NCBI GenBank assembly: GCA_002794785.1
Contig: NBBA01000011.1
Coordinates: 372,001-436,000 of the forward strand
From: Coniferiporia sulphurascens
Lineage: Eukaryota; Basidiomycota; Agaricomycetes; Hymenochaetales; Hymenochaetaceae
Reading direction: 5' to 3'
DNA length: 64,000 bases
The stretch's first letter is position 1, and the number at the start of each line of letters is the position of its first letter. Positions 32,825 to 40,836 of this stretch are shown in pieces. A program made the position numbers and the translations under genes. Under the pieces are notes generated by a model. It was not told the DNA's origin. It was given only the letters and a program-made list of their open reading frames with translations, and did not search any database.

Positions 32825-35549
32825 TGCTGCCCCCCCCCCAACCAGCTGCCCCGCCCATCCTCCTCACGGAGCTTATGGGGGCACTGTCCGACACCTCCAA
32901 CTTGTCAGCTCCAGGCCTCTCAGGAATCGGTTACCGCCCTTTAAAATGGGTGGTAGATGCCTACCCCGAGGAGATCCTCGCCCTTTTCAACAACTGCCTG
33001 CACTTGGGGCACCACCCTAAGTGTTGGTGGTTGGCAAAAGTGGTCATGCTCCAGAAGCCAAACAAGAAGGACCCTTTCTCACCATGCTCATACCAACCCA
33101 TCTCCCTCAAAGAGACCCTAGGGAAACTCCTCGAAAAAATTATTGCTAACTGGCTCCAATTCCTTGCTAACATGAGAAATTGGTTGCCACCTAACCAATA
33201 CAGCGGGCGTCAAGGACACTCTGTCTACGATGCCACCCAGCACCTCCTTCAGATTGCGGAACATGCCCATGCCGAGGGCTGCGTATGCTCGGTCCTTGCG
33301 GTCGACATACAAGGTTTCTTCGACTCGGTAAACCCCCAACTCCTCCACCGACAATTGCTGGACCTCCAATGCCCACCAGACATGGTGGATTGGTGTCTGT
33401 CCTTCATGACAGATCGGCAGGTAGCCATCGCTTTCAATGGCACCACCCTCCCAACAGCCCAGAAACCTGACCTCGGCACCCCCCAAGGGTCGCCAGTATC
33501 CCCAATCCTCTCGACCATCTTTGTGGGTGTGGTCCTCCAGAAATTTCACCAAACCGGCACCACTGCCCTTGCGTATGTTGACGACCACCTCCTCGTGTGC
33601 ATAGGACCTAGCGTGGCATCCAACTGCCAGCAGCTGTCTAACGCCTACCACCAACTCAACGCCCACTTCGGTGCCATCAGCCTCAACATCGAAGCTGCCA
33701 AAATGGAGTGCCAACACTTTCACCCACCTCGACACCACTCAGCTGCCTACACTGACTGGGACACTGCGGGGGTTTGGGTTGCCCCCACCACGCTAATCCG
33801 ACCCTCTATCCCGCTCCGATGGCTGGGAATATGGTGGGACCCTGCACTCACCTTCAAGGCCCATGTAGAGCGCATGCGCTCCAAGGGCCTCTCCACTCTA
33901 GCCGCCCTCCGCATCCTTGGTAACACGGAATGCGGAATTTCGGCCCTCCTCCTCCATTGACTGTATATCGCCTGTGTCTGCTCCGTTCTCACATGGGGCG
34001 CTCCGGTATGGTACCATGGCTGGTGCCAAAAAACACTAGTAAGCCACCTGCAGGCTGTGCAAAACACGGCATGCAGATGGATCCTGGGCGTCTATAAAGG
34101 TGCCTCCCCTTTCTCCACAAACTTCCTTTGTTCCCTTCCCCCTCTTTCTTACTATTTCAAATATGCTAAGACTCTCCATTCTCTTCGCCTCTGGCATACC
34201 CCGCACTCCATCAGTAGAAAACAATACTATAAATCTGTAACTAACCGTCCCTTTTCCACTTCTCTGCAGGCCTGGGTCCCTCGGGTACAACCAGTCCCTG
34301 CATACACTCATCCCCCATGGACAGATCTTCTGGCATTTACAAATGGTCAAGTCCCGTTTGCCACTCCTATCACTCCGGTCAGTGAAGACACCCGCAAGGA
34401 ATTTGTTGGGGCCGCACGCTCCCTGAGCACCCTCCCCTACCTCCGGTTTTCACTGATGGCTTCTGCATCGGCTCTAAGTCTGGGTCGGCAGTCTGTGCCA
34501 TGGAAGGCCTCACCTGCCTCAAATCTCGCTGGCTTGCCTCCCCCACCTGCACCACAGCTACGGACGTGGAAATTTTCTCACTTACCGCCACACCAAGCTG
34601 GGCCACACGCCACCTCCAGGAGCTTCTGCCTGTCGCATCCAACATCTTCTTTTTGTCAGATTCGCTGACAGCACTCCACCTGATCCAAACATGGGCGCCA
34701 GTTCCAGGCGCACATCTCCTACACCAATGGAAGGCAGGGGTCCAGACTCTATTGGACTCATATCCGAATCTCTCCATCCACTTCATATGGTGTCCAGGTC
34801 ACTCCGACATCCCCGGGAATGAATGGGCAGACCGCGAGGCGAAGTTCGCAATGAATCTCCCCCCATCTCCCCTCGCACCCTCCACCTCCGCACTGAAAGA
34901 GGCTGCTGTCAACACCCTCATGGAGCGATGGACCCTTTCTCTGGCCCGCCCCCTCGCCTCGACAGCCAACAAATACCTAGCTGTCAACGGCGTCCCCTCC
35001 CGTCGTCCCTGAAAGCTCATGACGCAGTCGGTCGACCACCCCTGCCAGGAGCTCTCCACAGTTGCCCAGGTTCTCTGCCATGCCAGTCCCTACGGGGGAT
35101 ACTGGCTGAGCTTTGACTCAGCCTACCAGCACAGACATGGCCTGATCACGCACTGCAGATGGCATAACCACCCTCCCTGGCCAGCCCAGTCGACTGCCCA
35201 TGTCCTAGGGGGCTGCCATACTTTCCGACCCTGGATCCGCAAGGTCTGGCCCCCCTGTGACCCACTTCTGACCCACCATGCCGAGTGGGCCGATGAAAAC
35301 CACCTCCAGGTTCTGCACCACTGGCTCAAACTGACAGGGCACCTGAACCGCTTGTCTGACCACACCTCCACCTCCATCCGCTTGGCGTTTGCCACGATGG
35401 AACTGGAGGGGCACCCGACCGATGAAGATATGGACTTGGACCTCCTTAGGGAATACATGAGTCGTATGCTTGGACCTAGTACCCAGGACCCGGACCCGGC
35501 TCTCTTGGAGCTTTCAGGTGCGCTTCCTCTCTTTTCCTCTGATCTGTGA
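32825..35549 (+). pseudogene. Copy J ORF2: RT and RNase H without endonuclease
   Basis: It is open from the chimeric junction to 33960. It includes LTELMGALSDTSNLSAPGLSGIGYRPLKW, TPQGSPVSPILSTIF and an intact YVDD at 33574-33585. TGA at 33958-33960 replaces the CGA of RRLYTACVCS in copy A. The thumb follows, then a frameshift near 34437. RNase H runs through ATDVEIFSL, FLSDSLTAL and HSDIPGNEWADREAK to a TGA at 35010-35012 (CGA in copy A, RRPRKL). The C-terminal domain ends at SSDL, stop 35547-35549. Confidence 0.86.
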
Positions 35550-35787
35550 CTGCCTTTCGGACTCTCCCATGTATGTCCCAGCCGGCGCTCTCGCCCTCCC
35601 TTTCCAATTCTAAGCTACCCCCTTTGCCTGATGTCATCCATTTGGTTTGGCTGTAGTGATATGTATTCCTCCCTCCTTCTGTTACCTCACTAATAGGGGT
35701 CCTTCCCACTCTGGCCCCCCTTGGGGAGCAGGGCCCCTGCCCAGTTTTGTGCATTGTGCGATGACAGGCGCCTCTGTTGTTATGTAG

Positions 35788-35800
35788 TTAGGGCAGCTTG
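35788..35800 (+). other. Precise absence of the 3' UTR hairpin in copy J
   Basis: The sequence reads gtagttagggcagcttg, going straight from ttaggg to cagcttg with the C-loop-G hairpin missing. Copy L shows the same junction at about 46563-46575. Confidence 0.7.
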
Positions 35801-35819
35801 TAATTATGTAATACTGCAG

Positions 35820-35854
<35 letters not shown>

Positions 35855-35855
<1 letters not shown>

Positions 35856-36535
35856 CATGGGTGCCGGTCCCAGGCGCCCATCTCCTCCATCAATGGAAGG
35901 CTGGGGTCCAGACTCTCTTGGACTCGTACCCGGAACTTTCCGTACATTTCGTATGGTGCCCGGGTCACTCCAACATACCAGGGAATGAATGGGCCGACCA
36001 CAAGGCCAAGTTCGTGACAAATCTCCCCTCATCCTCCCTTGCCCCCTCTACCTCCGCCCTGAAGGAAGCCGCCATCAACACCCTAATGGAATGGTGGTCT
36101 CTTTCTCTCACCCACCCCCTGGCTTCGACAGCTGACAAGTACTTGGCTGTCAACGGCGTTCCCTCCCGCAGACCACGGAAGTTACTCAACCAGTCGGTCA
36201 ACCATCCCTGCCACAAGCTCTCGGCAGTTGCCCAGGTTCTCTGTTGTGCCGGTCCCTACAGGGGCTACTGGCTGAGCTTTGACTCAGTCTACTGGCGCAG
36301 ACACAGCCTGATCTCACACTGCAGGTGGCACAACCACCCCCCCTGGCCTGCCCAATCCACTGCCCATGTCCTGGGCGGGTGTCACACATTCCAACCATGG
36401 ATCCGAAAGGTCTGGCCCGCCCGTGACCTGCTTCCGACCCACCACACCAAGTGGGCCGATGAAAACCGCCTCCAGGTTCTGCACCACTGGCTGAAATTGA
36501 CCAGGCACTTGAACCGCCTCTCCAACTGCACCTCT
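35855..36535 (+). pseudogene. Copy D ORF2 part 3: RNase H and C-terminal domain
   Basis: It continues copy D RNase H after J: TWVPVPGAHLLHQWKAGVQTLLDSYPELSVHFVWCPGHSNIPGNEWADHKAK, then GYWLSFDSVYWRRH and HCRWHNHPPWPAQSTAHVLGGCHTF. It is open without a stop to LNRLSNCTS, where the solo LTR is inserted after target cctct. Duplicated target bases are 35855-35869. Confidence 0.87.
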
Positions 36536-37096
36536 TGTTAAGCTCAAGGGTTATGCAGTGATCGACATCGGGGCTTCCTGATCATTGGAACTGATGGTAC
36601 GGCAATGGGGCTTCCTAGATGTCGTAAGTCGAAGGTGATCGTCGGTGGGGCTTCCTGATCGACGATGTGGACGCGAAGGGCTTCTTGGAGGAGTCGGGTT
36701 ACAACGAAGCGACTAATGGCCAAGTGGCACACAGTAGACTGGTGGTAGCAGATAATGGGCTTGTATGAACAAAGAGCACAAGCTTAGGGCTTGTGCTACC
36801 GAAGTTACATGCTTATATGCTACTCTATGTGTTTGCTACTGTAGCGACTTGGTTAGGTATGTTTGCCAGCCTATGGAAGGTCATGGAAACTCAAGGACTG
36901 CCTTGGTAATACAAGTACGGGGATCAGTAAGCAAAGCACGTCATGATGGTGCAATAAGGTGTCATCATGGCGTCTTATGGTGCAAGACGAAAGAAGGATG
37001 AGTAAGGCAGAGAAATGGGGGAGTTGCGCTGACTGGTGATGACGAAGGGGAAGTGAGTCAGCACATAAAGATGGAAAGTAAAGGAAAATTGTAACA
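36536..37096 (+). mobile_element. Solo LTR 1 (561 bp) in copy D
   Basis: It starts tgttaagctca and ends aaattgtaaca, flanked by perfect 5-bp duplications cctct (36531-36535 and 37097-37101). These are hallmarks of integrase-type LTR retrotransposons, and a solo LTR forms by LTR-LTR recombination. Near the left end a motif gggcttcyt recurs four times (about 36571, 36609, 36649 and 36679). There is no internal region, primer-binding site or protein. Short ORFs inside it are chance. Confidence 0.9.
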
Positions 37097-37281
37097 CCTC
37101 TGCTACCATCCACCTGGCCTTCACTGTGATGGACTTAGAGGGGCACCCTACTGACAAAGATATGGACTTGGACCTCCTCAGGGGATACATGAGTCATATG
37201 CTTGGACCCTGACCCCAGGACCCGGACCCGGCTCTCTTGGAGCTTTCAGGTACGCTTCCTCCCCTTCCCTCTACTCAGTGA
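37097..37281 (+). pseudogene. Copy D ORF2 part 4: extreme C-terminus
   Basis: It completes the copy D tail domain after the LTR: (S)ATIHLAFTVMDLEGHPTDKDMDLDLLRGYMSHMLGP, a TGA near 37210, then the family ending and a stop at 37279-37281. The first five bases are the duplicated target. Confidence 0.84.
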
Positions 37282-37525
37282 CTGCCTTTCGGACTCTCCT
37301 CCGTATGTCCCAGCCAGCGCTCTTGCCCTCCCTTTCCAATTCTAAGTTACCCCCATTACCTGCCCTCATCCACTTGGTTTCGTCGTAGCAATATGTATTC
37401 CTCCCTCCTTCTTTTCCTCTTCTAATAGGGGCCCTTCACACCTTGGCACCCCTCGGGGAGCAGGGTCCCCACCCAGTTTTGTGCATTGTGTGATGATGGG
37501 TGCCTCTGTTGTTATGTAGTTAGGG

Positions 37526-37542
37526 CCCCCCCTTCAGGGGGG
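37526..37542 (+). other. Family A 3' UTR hairpin (copy D)
   Basis: C-run, ttca, G-run just upstream of gcagcttgtaattatgtaatactgc and the (aat)n tail. Confidence 0.62.
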
Positions 37543-37568
37543 CAGCTTGTAATTATGTAATACTGCAG

Positions 37569-37604
<36 letters not shown>

Positions 37605-38032
37605 TCACTGCAGTTGCAACTTGCCACACCCACCCCCCTGTGGCACAGTCGGCCATGAGAATTGTAGCATTTATTAGGAAAAAATAATTAAAATTCACTT
37701 GCTTTCACTGGGCTTGAACCCAGGACTTGGCCCTCCCACCGCAGCATCTGGGGGGAAAGCCACAAAACATAAGATAAAATAAAATAAAATAACAGGAGGG
37801 GCGGCATTATTCACACCTACACAATACCAGAGTGCTGCAGTTAAGCATAGACAGATTGTCTTACACAGTATCTGTTGCCAATCCCAGTAGTGGATGCATA
37901 AGGTTCGGAAACCTGAAAGCACCTGACTCTAAGCAAGCCTCCATACAGTTTGGAAACCGCTCAACCACTGAGCCATCCAGGCCATAAATTTTCTTCAAAA
38001 CTCATCCCCTATGACTACCTTACTGACCTAAT
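37605..38032. other. Unclassified non-coding stretch with tRNA-like pieces
   Basis: No ORF of substance. It holds a B-box-like ggcttgaaccc reading on the minus strand near 37712, a (taaaa)n microsatellite at 37774-37792 and a tRNA-like segment at 37898-37983. The last bases (actgacctaatttccatttacag) look like a branch point and acceptor site of the VPS35 relic, so the right part is probably that gene's intron or upstream region. Confidence 0.5.
37898..37983 (-). other. tRNA-like segment, possible SINE head
   Basis: On the minus strand an exact A box (tggctcagtgg, 37965-37975) sits in a perfect D-arm gctc-agtggtt-gagc. A 4-bp stem with a 7-nt loop follows in the anticodon position, but the loop lacks the universal U33. 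A T-arm-like inverted repeat aggtt-tccg-aacct lies at 37901-37914. The acceptor stem is poor. Best read as a decayed tRNA or SINE promoter, not a working tRNA gene. Confidence 0.5.
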
Positions 38033-38047
38033 TTCCATTTACAGTAT

Positions 38048-39337
38048 TTTTTATTTATTTTTTAAATTTATTATTCCTACTGAACTACATAATACACCTG
38101 TGGCCCCGAAGGGGCTGCCTGTAAACTACCTAGCTACTGAGGCGCCCATCATCGCTCATCGAGTGAAGCTGGGCAGGGTGCATGCCTTCTGGGGGAGGCC
38201 TAGTGTACCTATGCACCCTATTTAGGGGAGAAAAGGGGTGAGGGAGAGGGAGGCATACATATCGCGACTACTGGAAACTGAACCAAGTTTGAAATGAGAT
38301 CAGGAAAAGAGAGTCCCTTAGAAGTGGAAAGGAGTGGCTGCAAGTGCTATAGAAGAAACTGGTAGGAATCCGAAGGGCAGTCAAGAGTCAGAGGGATATG
38401 GTGGGAGTGTACCTGCTAGCTCCAAAAGGGCCAGGTCTGTGTCCTGAGTCTTGGATCCAAGCAACCTGTGCATGTAGCCCCTGAGGGTGTCCAAGTCCAG
38501 GTCATTGTTGGTTGGGAGGCTGTCTAGTTCCATAGCTGCAAAGGCAAGGTGTATCGCCCCGGCTGTGTGGTTGGATATTCAGTTGAGGTGGCCTGTCAGG
38601 TGTAGCCAGCACCTTAAGACCAGGAGGTGGTTTTTGTCTGCCCATTCTGTATGGTGGACAGGGAGGGGGTCGCTTTTTGGCCAGACTCGTCATATCCAGG
38701 GCTGGAATGTTTCACATCTGCCTAGGACATGGGAGGTTGACTGAACCGGCCAGGGCGGGTGGTTGTGCCATCTGCAGTGGGAGATCAGGCTGTGTCTGTG
38801 TCGGTAGGCTGAGTCGAAGCTCAGCCAGTATCCCCTGTAGGGACCAGCATGGCAGAGGACCTGTGCCACTGCAGTGAGCTCAGAGCGAGGGTGGTCAGTC
38901 GATACAGTGAGAATCTTCTGTGGACGACAAGTTGGGGGGCCAGTGACTGCCAAGTATTTGTCAGCAGTTGAGGCTAGGGGGTGGGCCAGCTGGAGGGACC
39001 AGCGTTCGCTTAGAGTGTGCATCACCATTTCCTTCAGTGCGGAGATAGAGGGGGCAAGGGTCGACAGGGGAAGCTCAGTAGCTAACTTCGCCTCAGAGTC
39101 CACCCATTCATTTCCAGGGATAGCCTCGTGGCCTGGGCACCATTGAAAGTGAATGGTCAGATTCAGGAAGGAGTCGAGAAGGGTCTTGACCCCCACCTTC
39201 CATAGAGGGAGGAGTTGTGCCCCCAAAGTTGAGGGCCAGGTGCGGAAGAGGCCTAGTGCTGTCAGAGAGTCGGAGAGGAAGTAGATCTCCTGTACGTCCA
39301 GCAGTAGGTGGTGGAGGCGGTGTGTGGCCCAGCCGGG
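38048..39337 (-). mobile_element. LINE copy S, 5'-truncated, in a VPS35 intron
   Basis: 1.29 kb minus-strand copy with a perfect 15-bp duplication, ttccatttacagtat (38033-38047 and 39338-39352). It holds RNase H to the tail and comes from a diverged subfamily (TGPPTCRPQKILTVSTDHPRSE) that copy F also represents. Its hairpin ccccgaagggg (38104-38114; UUCG on the element strand) has a shorter stem. Confidence 0.92.
38381..39337 (-). pseudogene. Copy S ORF2 fragment: RNase H and C-terminal domain
   Basis: It starts inside RNase H (WATHRLHHLLLDVQEIYFLSDSLTAL). It carries HEAIPGNEWVDSEAK and the tail domain with YWLSFDSAYRHRHSL and HCRWHNHPPWPVQ. A TGA near 38688 replaces the CGA of WIRRVWP-type sequence in sisters. 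The native stop is at 38381-38383. Confidence 0.86.
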
Positions 39338-39492
39338 TTCCATTTACAGTATGCTTTCTAATTAACATTACAGGCTCTAGGTTATAGACTCATATGAAGT
39401 TGATCACCTGCAGGAGATCGACATGGATGTGCTCAAGATCACCAGCACCCTGTGTACCTCCTTGCTCTCCCCAAAGCAATACTACGAATTGT

Positions 39493-39563
39493 GTACATGT
39501 GTGGTCTCCTACTGTTCAATCTCCTGATGCTGCAACTCTGACATGTGTCCTCCTCCACTGCAG
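39493..39563 (+). other. Intron in the VPS35 relic (71 nt)
   Basis: gtacatg...ccactgcag. Splicing it joins gaattgt to acatggcc and restores YYELYMAVFD across the junction. The length is typical of fungi. Confidence 0.82.
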
Positions 39564-39860
39564 ACATGGCCGTGTTCGATACCCTCTGACACCTCACTCT
39601 ACGTCTATGGCACACACGCAGGGAAAGCACCTTGCTGACCTCTATGAGCTCGTTCTTTATGATGCACACAATATCGTCCCACATCTATACCTCATGATCA
39701 CTGTCGGCACCGTCTACATGTCTATCCCCGATGCACCTGTCAAGGAGATCATGAAGGACATGATGGAGATGTCACGCGGCATCAGCACCCCACCTGTGGT
39801 CTCTTCCTCCACCACTACCTCAGCGGACAGACCCGGGATCCCTGTAGGCGACAACGAGGG

Positions 39861-39911
39861 GTACGTGTCCTACCCCCACTCTGATCCCTGACCTCATTTC
39901 CACTTTCACAG
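39861..39911 (+). other. Intron in the VPS35 relic (51 nt)
   Basis: gtacgtgtcc...ctttcacag with a ctgac branch-like site about 20 nt from the acceptor. Removal joins GDNEG to [11 protein letters not shown]. Such short introns are characteristic of basidiomycetes. Confidence 0.82.
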
Positions 39912-40266
39912 CCCGGTCGGAAACCTGCAGGACTCGATTGCGTTCAAGCTCACCAATTTCATCGAGATGAACAAGCTCTGGGTACGGCTGCAGTACCAAG
40001 GACACTCACATGACCGCGAGAAGCGTGAGATGGAGTGATGCGAGCTGCGTATTCTCATTGGTACCAACCTTGTATGGCTCAGCATGCTCGATGGCATCGA
40101 CCTTGGAATGTATCAGCACACAATCCTCCCAAGCATCCTTGAGCAGGTTGTCAACTGCAAAGACATCATTGCCTAAGATTACCTCATGGAAGTCGTCATC
40201 CAAGTTTTCACCAGTGAGCTCCATCTCTACTCTCTCGTCCCCTTCCTCTCGCAACTACTCAGCTCC

Positions 40267-40780
40267 AGCACCAGTACCTTGCTAACGCGAGGAACTGGCT
40301 GCCACCAAACCAATACGGAGGACGTCAGGGCCACTCGGTCTACGATGCCACTCAGCACCTTTTACAGATCGTCGAGGGCACCCATGCGAAAGGCCTAGTA
40401 TGTTCCATCCTAGCGGTGGACATCCAAGGCTTCTTCGACTCAGTGCACCCAAGACGACTACACCACCAGCTTTTGGAGATGGGGTGCCTGCCAGATATGG
40501 CAGCATGGTGCCTCTCCTTCATGATAAAGAGGGAAGTGGCTGTCTCCTTCAACGGCACAACCCTACCAATGGCACCGAAACCGGACCTCGGCACCCCACA
40601 GGGCTCGCCAGTGTCCCAATCCTATCAACAATCTTCACTGGCATAGTGATGCAGTGCTTTCAACAGCGCAGATCACAACTGCTAGCATACGTCGATGACC
40701 ACCTTATCACCTGCATAGGCACCTCAGTAACCGCTAACTGCCGAGCCCTAGCCCAGGCATACCAACAACTCGACCTACAC
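40267..40780 (+). pseudogene. LINE RT fragment (S/F subfamily) abutting VPS35
   Basis: Begins within RT at QYLANARNWLPPNQYGGRQGHSVYDATQHLLQIVEG, continues FFDSVHPRRLHHQLLEMG, GTPQGSPVS, a one-base frameshift near 40616 and an intact YVDD at 40688-40699. It ends at AYQQLDL where the 5' end of copy L begins. No tail and no duplications. The wording HPRRLHHQLLEMGCLPDMA matches copy F rather than copies A or D. Confidence 0.83.
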
Positions 40781-40836
40781 ACCTTCTTGACCAGTAACCA
40801 CCACCATCGACTAGTGCGGGCAGCTAAAACTCCCCC

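Larger units (their letters stand above)
32503..35854 (+). mobile_element. Chimeric retrotransposon J: tRNA-like module fused to family A LINE 3' half
   Basis: Between matching 15-bp duplications lie a non-LINE segment of about 320 bp (32503-32824) and then a family A LINE from early RT to an (aat)n tail. The duplications bracket both parts, so they inserted together. This resembles products of template switching during target-primed reverse transcription; MINE elements of Magnaporthe are a fungal precedent. The 3' UTR lacks the family hairpin. Confidence 0.8.
9335..37604 (+). mobile_element. Family A LINE copy D, the outer host of a four-level nest
   Basis: The span is composite. Copy D sequence occupies 9335-12692, 31121-32502, 35855-36535 and 37097-37604; copy A, copy J and a solo LTR fill the gaps. 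Without duplicated target bases the pieces sum to about 5.89 kb. Adding the roughly 0.53 kb of 5' sequence missing before 9335 gives about 6.42 kb, the same length as copy M and as copy A without C. This supports the assignment to one element. The tail is (aat)n at about 37571-37604. Confidence 0.85.
39374..40266 (+). pseudogene. vps35: VPS35 (retromer core subunit) gene relic with two introns
   Basis: Three exon pieces of the N-terminal alpha-solenoid of VPS35, which binds cargo tails and VPS26/VPS29 on endosomes. Exon 1 (to 39492) reads [10 protein letters not shown], then [10 protein letters not shown]. Exon 2 (39564-39860) reads YMAVFDTL, then [22 protein letters not shown] and [13 protein letters not shown]. 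Exon 3 (39912-40266) reads [23 protein letters not shown], then LEQVVNCKD and YLMEVVIQVF. Damage: TGA after VFDTL, a frameshift near 39590, TGA at 40036-40038, TAA at 40174-40176 and a one-base loss near 40250. The first exon(s) and everything after about residue 250 are missing. It ends at a family A RT fragment with shared agctcca. Not functional. Confidence 0.9.

Noticed and set aside
33118..33738. Long antisense ORFs opposite RT (for example 206 codons)
   Set aside because: They shadow the C-rich coding strand, which has few stop codons on its complement. They have no family-like motifs.
35821..35854. CRISPR-like or regulatory tandem repeat (aat)n
   Set aside because: It is the LINE tail: it follows the conserved 3' end and is followed by the target-site duplication.
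36765..37001. ORF of 78 codons (MNKEHKLRACATEV...) repeated at 43903 and 61777 (reverse), looking like a small conserved gene
   Set aside because: It lies wholly inside the solo LTRs; its conservation reflects copies of the LTR. The frames end differently and no protein features are visible.
39820..40254. Minus-strand ORFs over the VPS35 relic
   Set aside because: The plus strand gives a clear VPS35 reading with matching introns; the minus-strand frames are chance.
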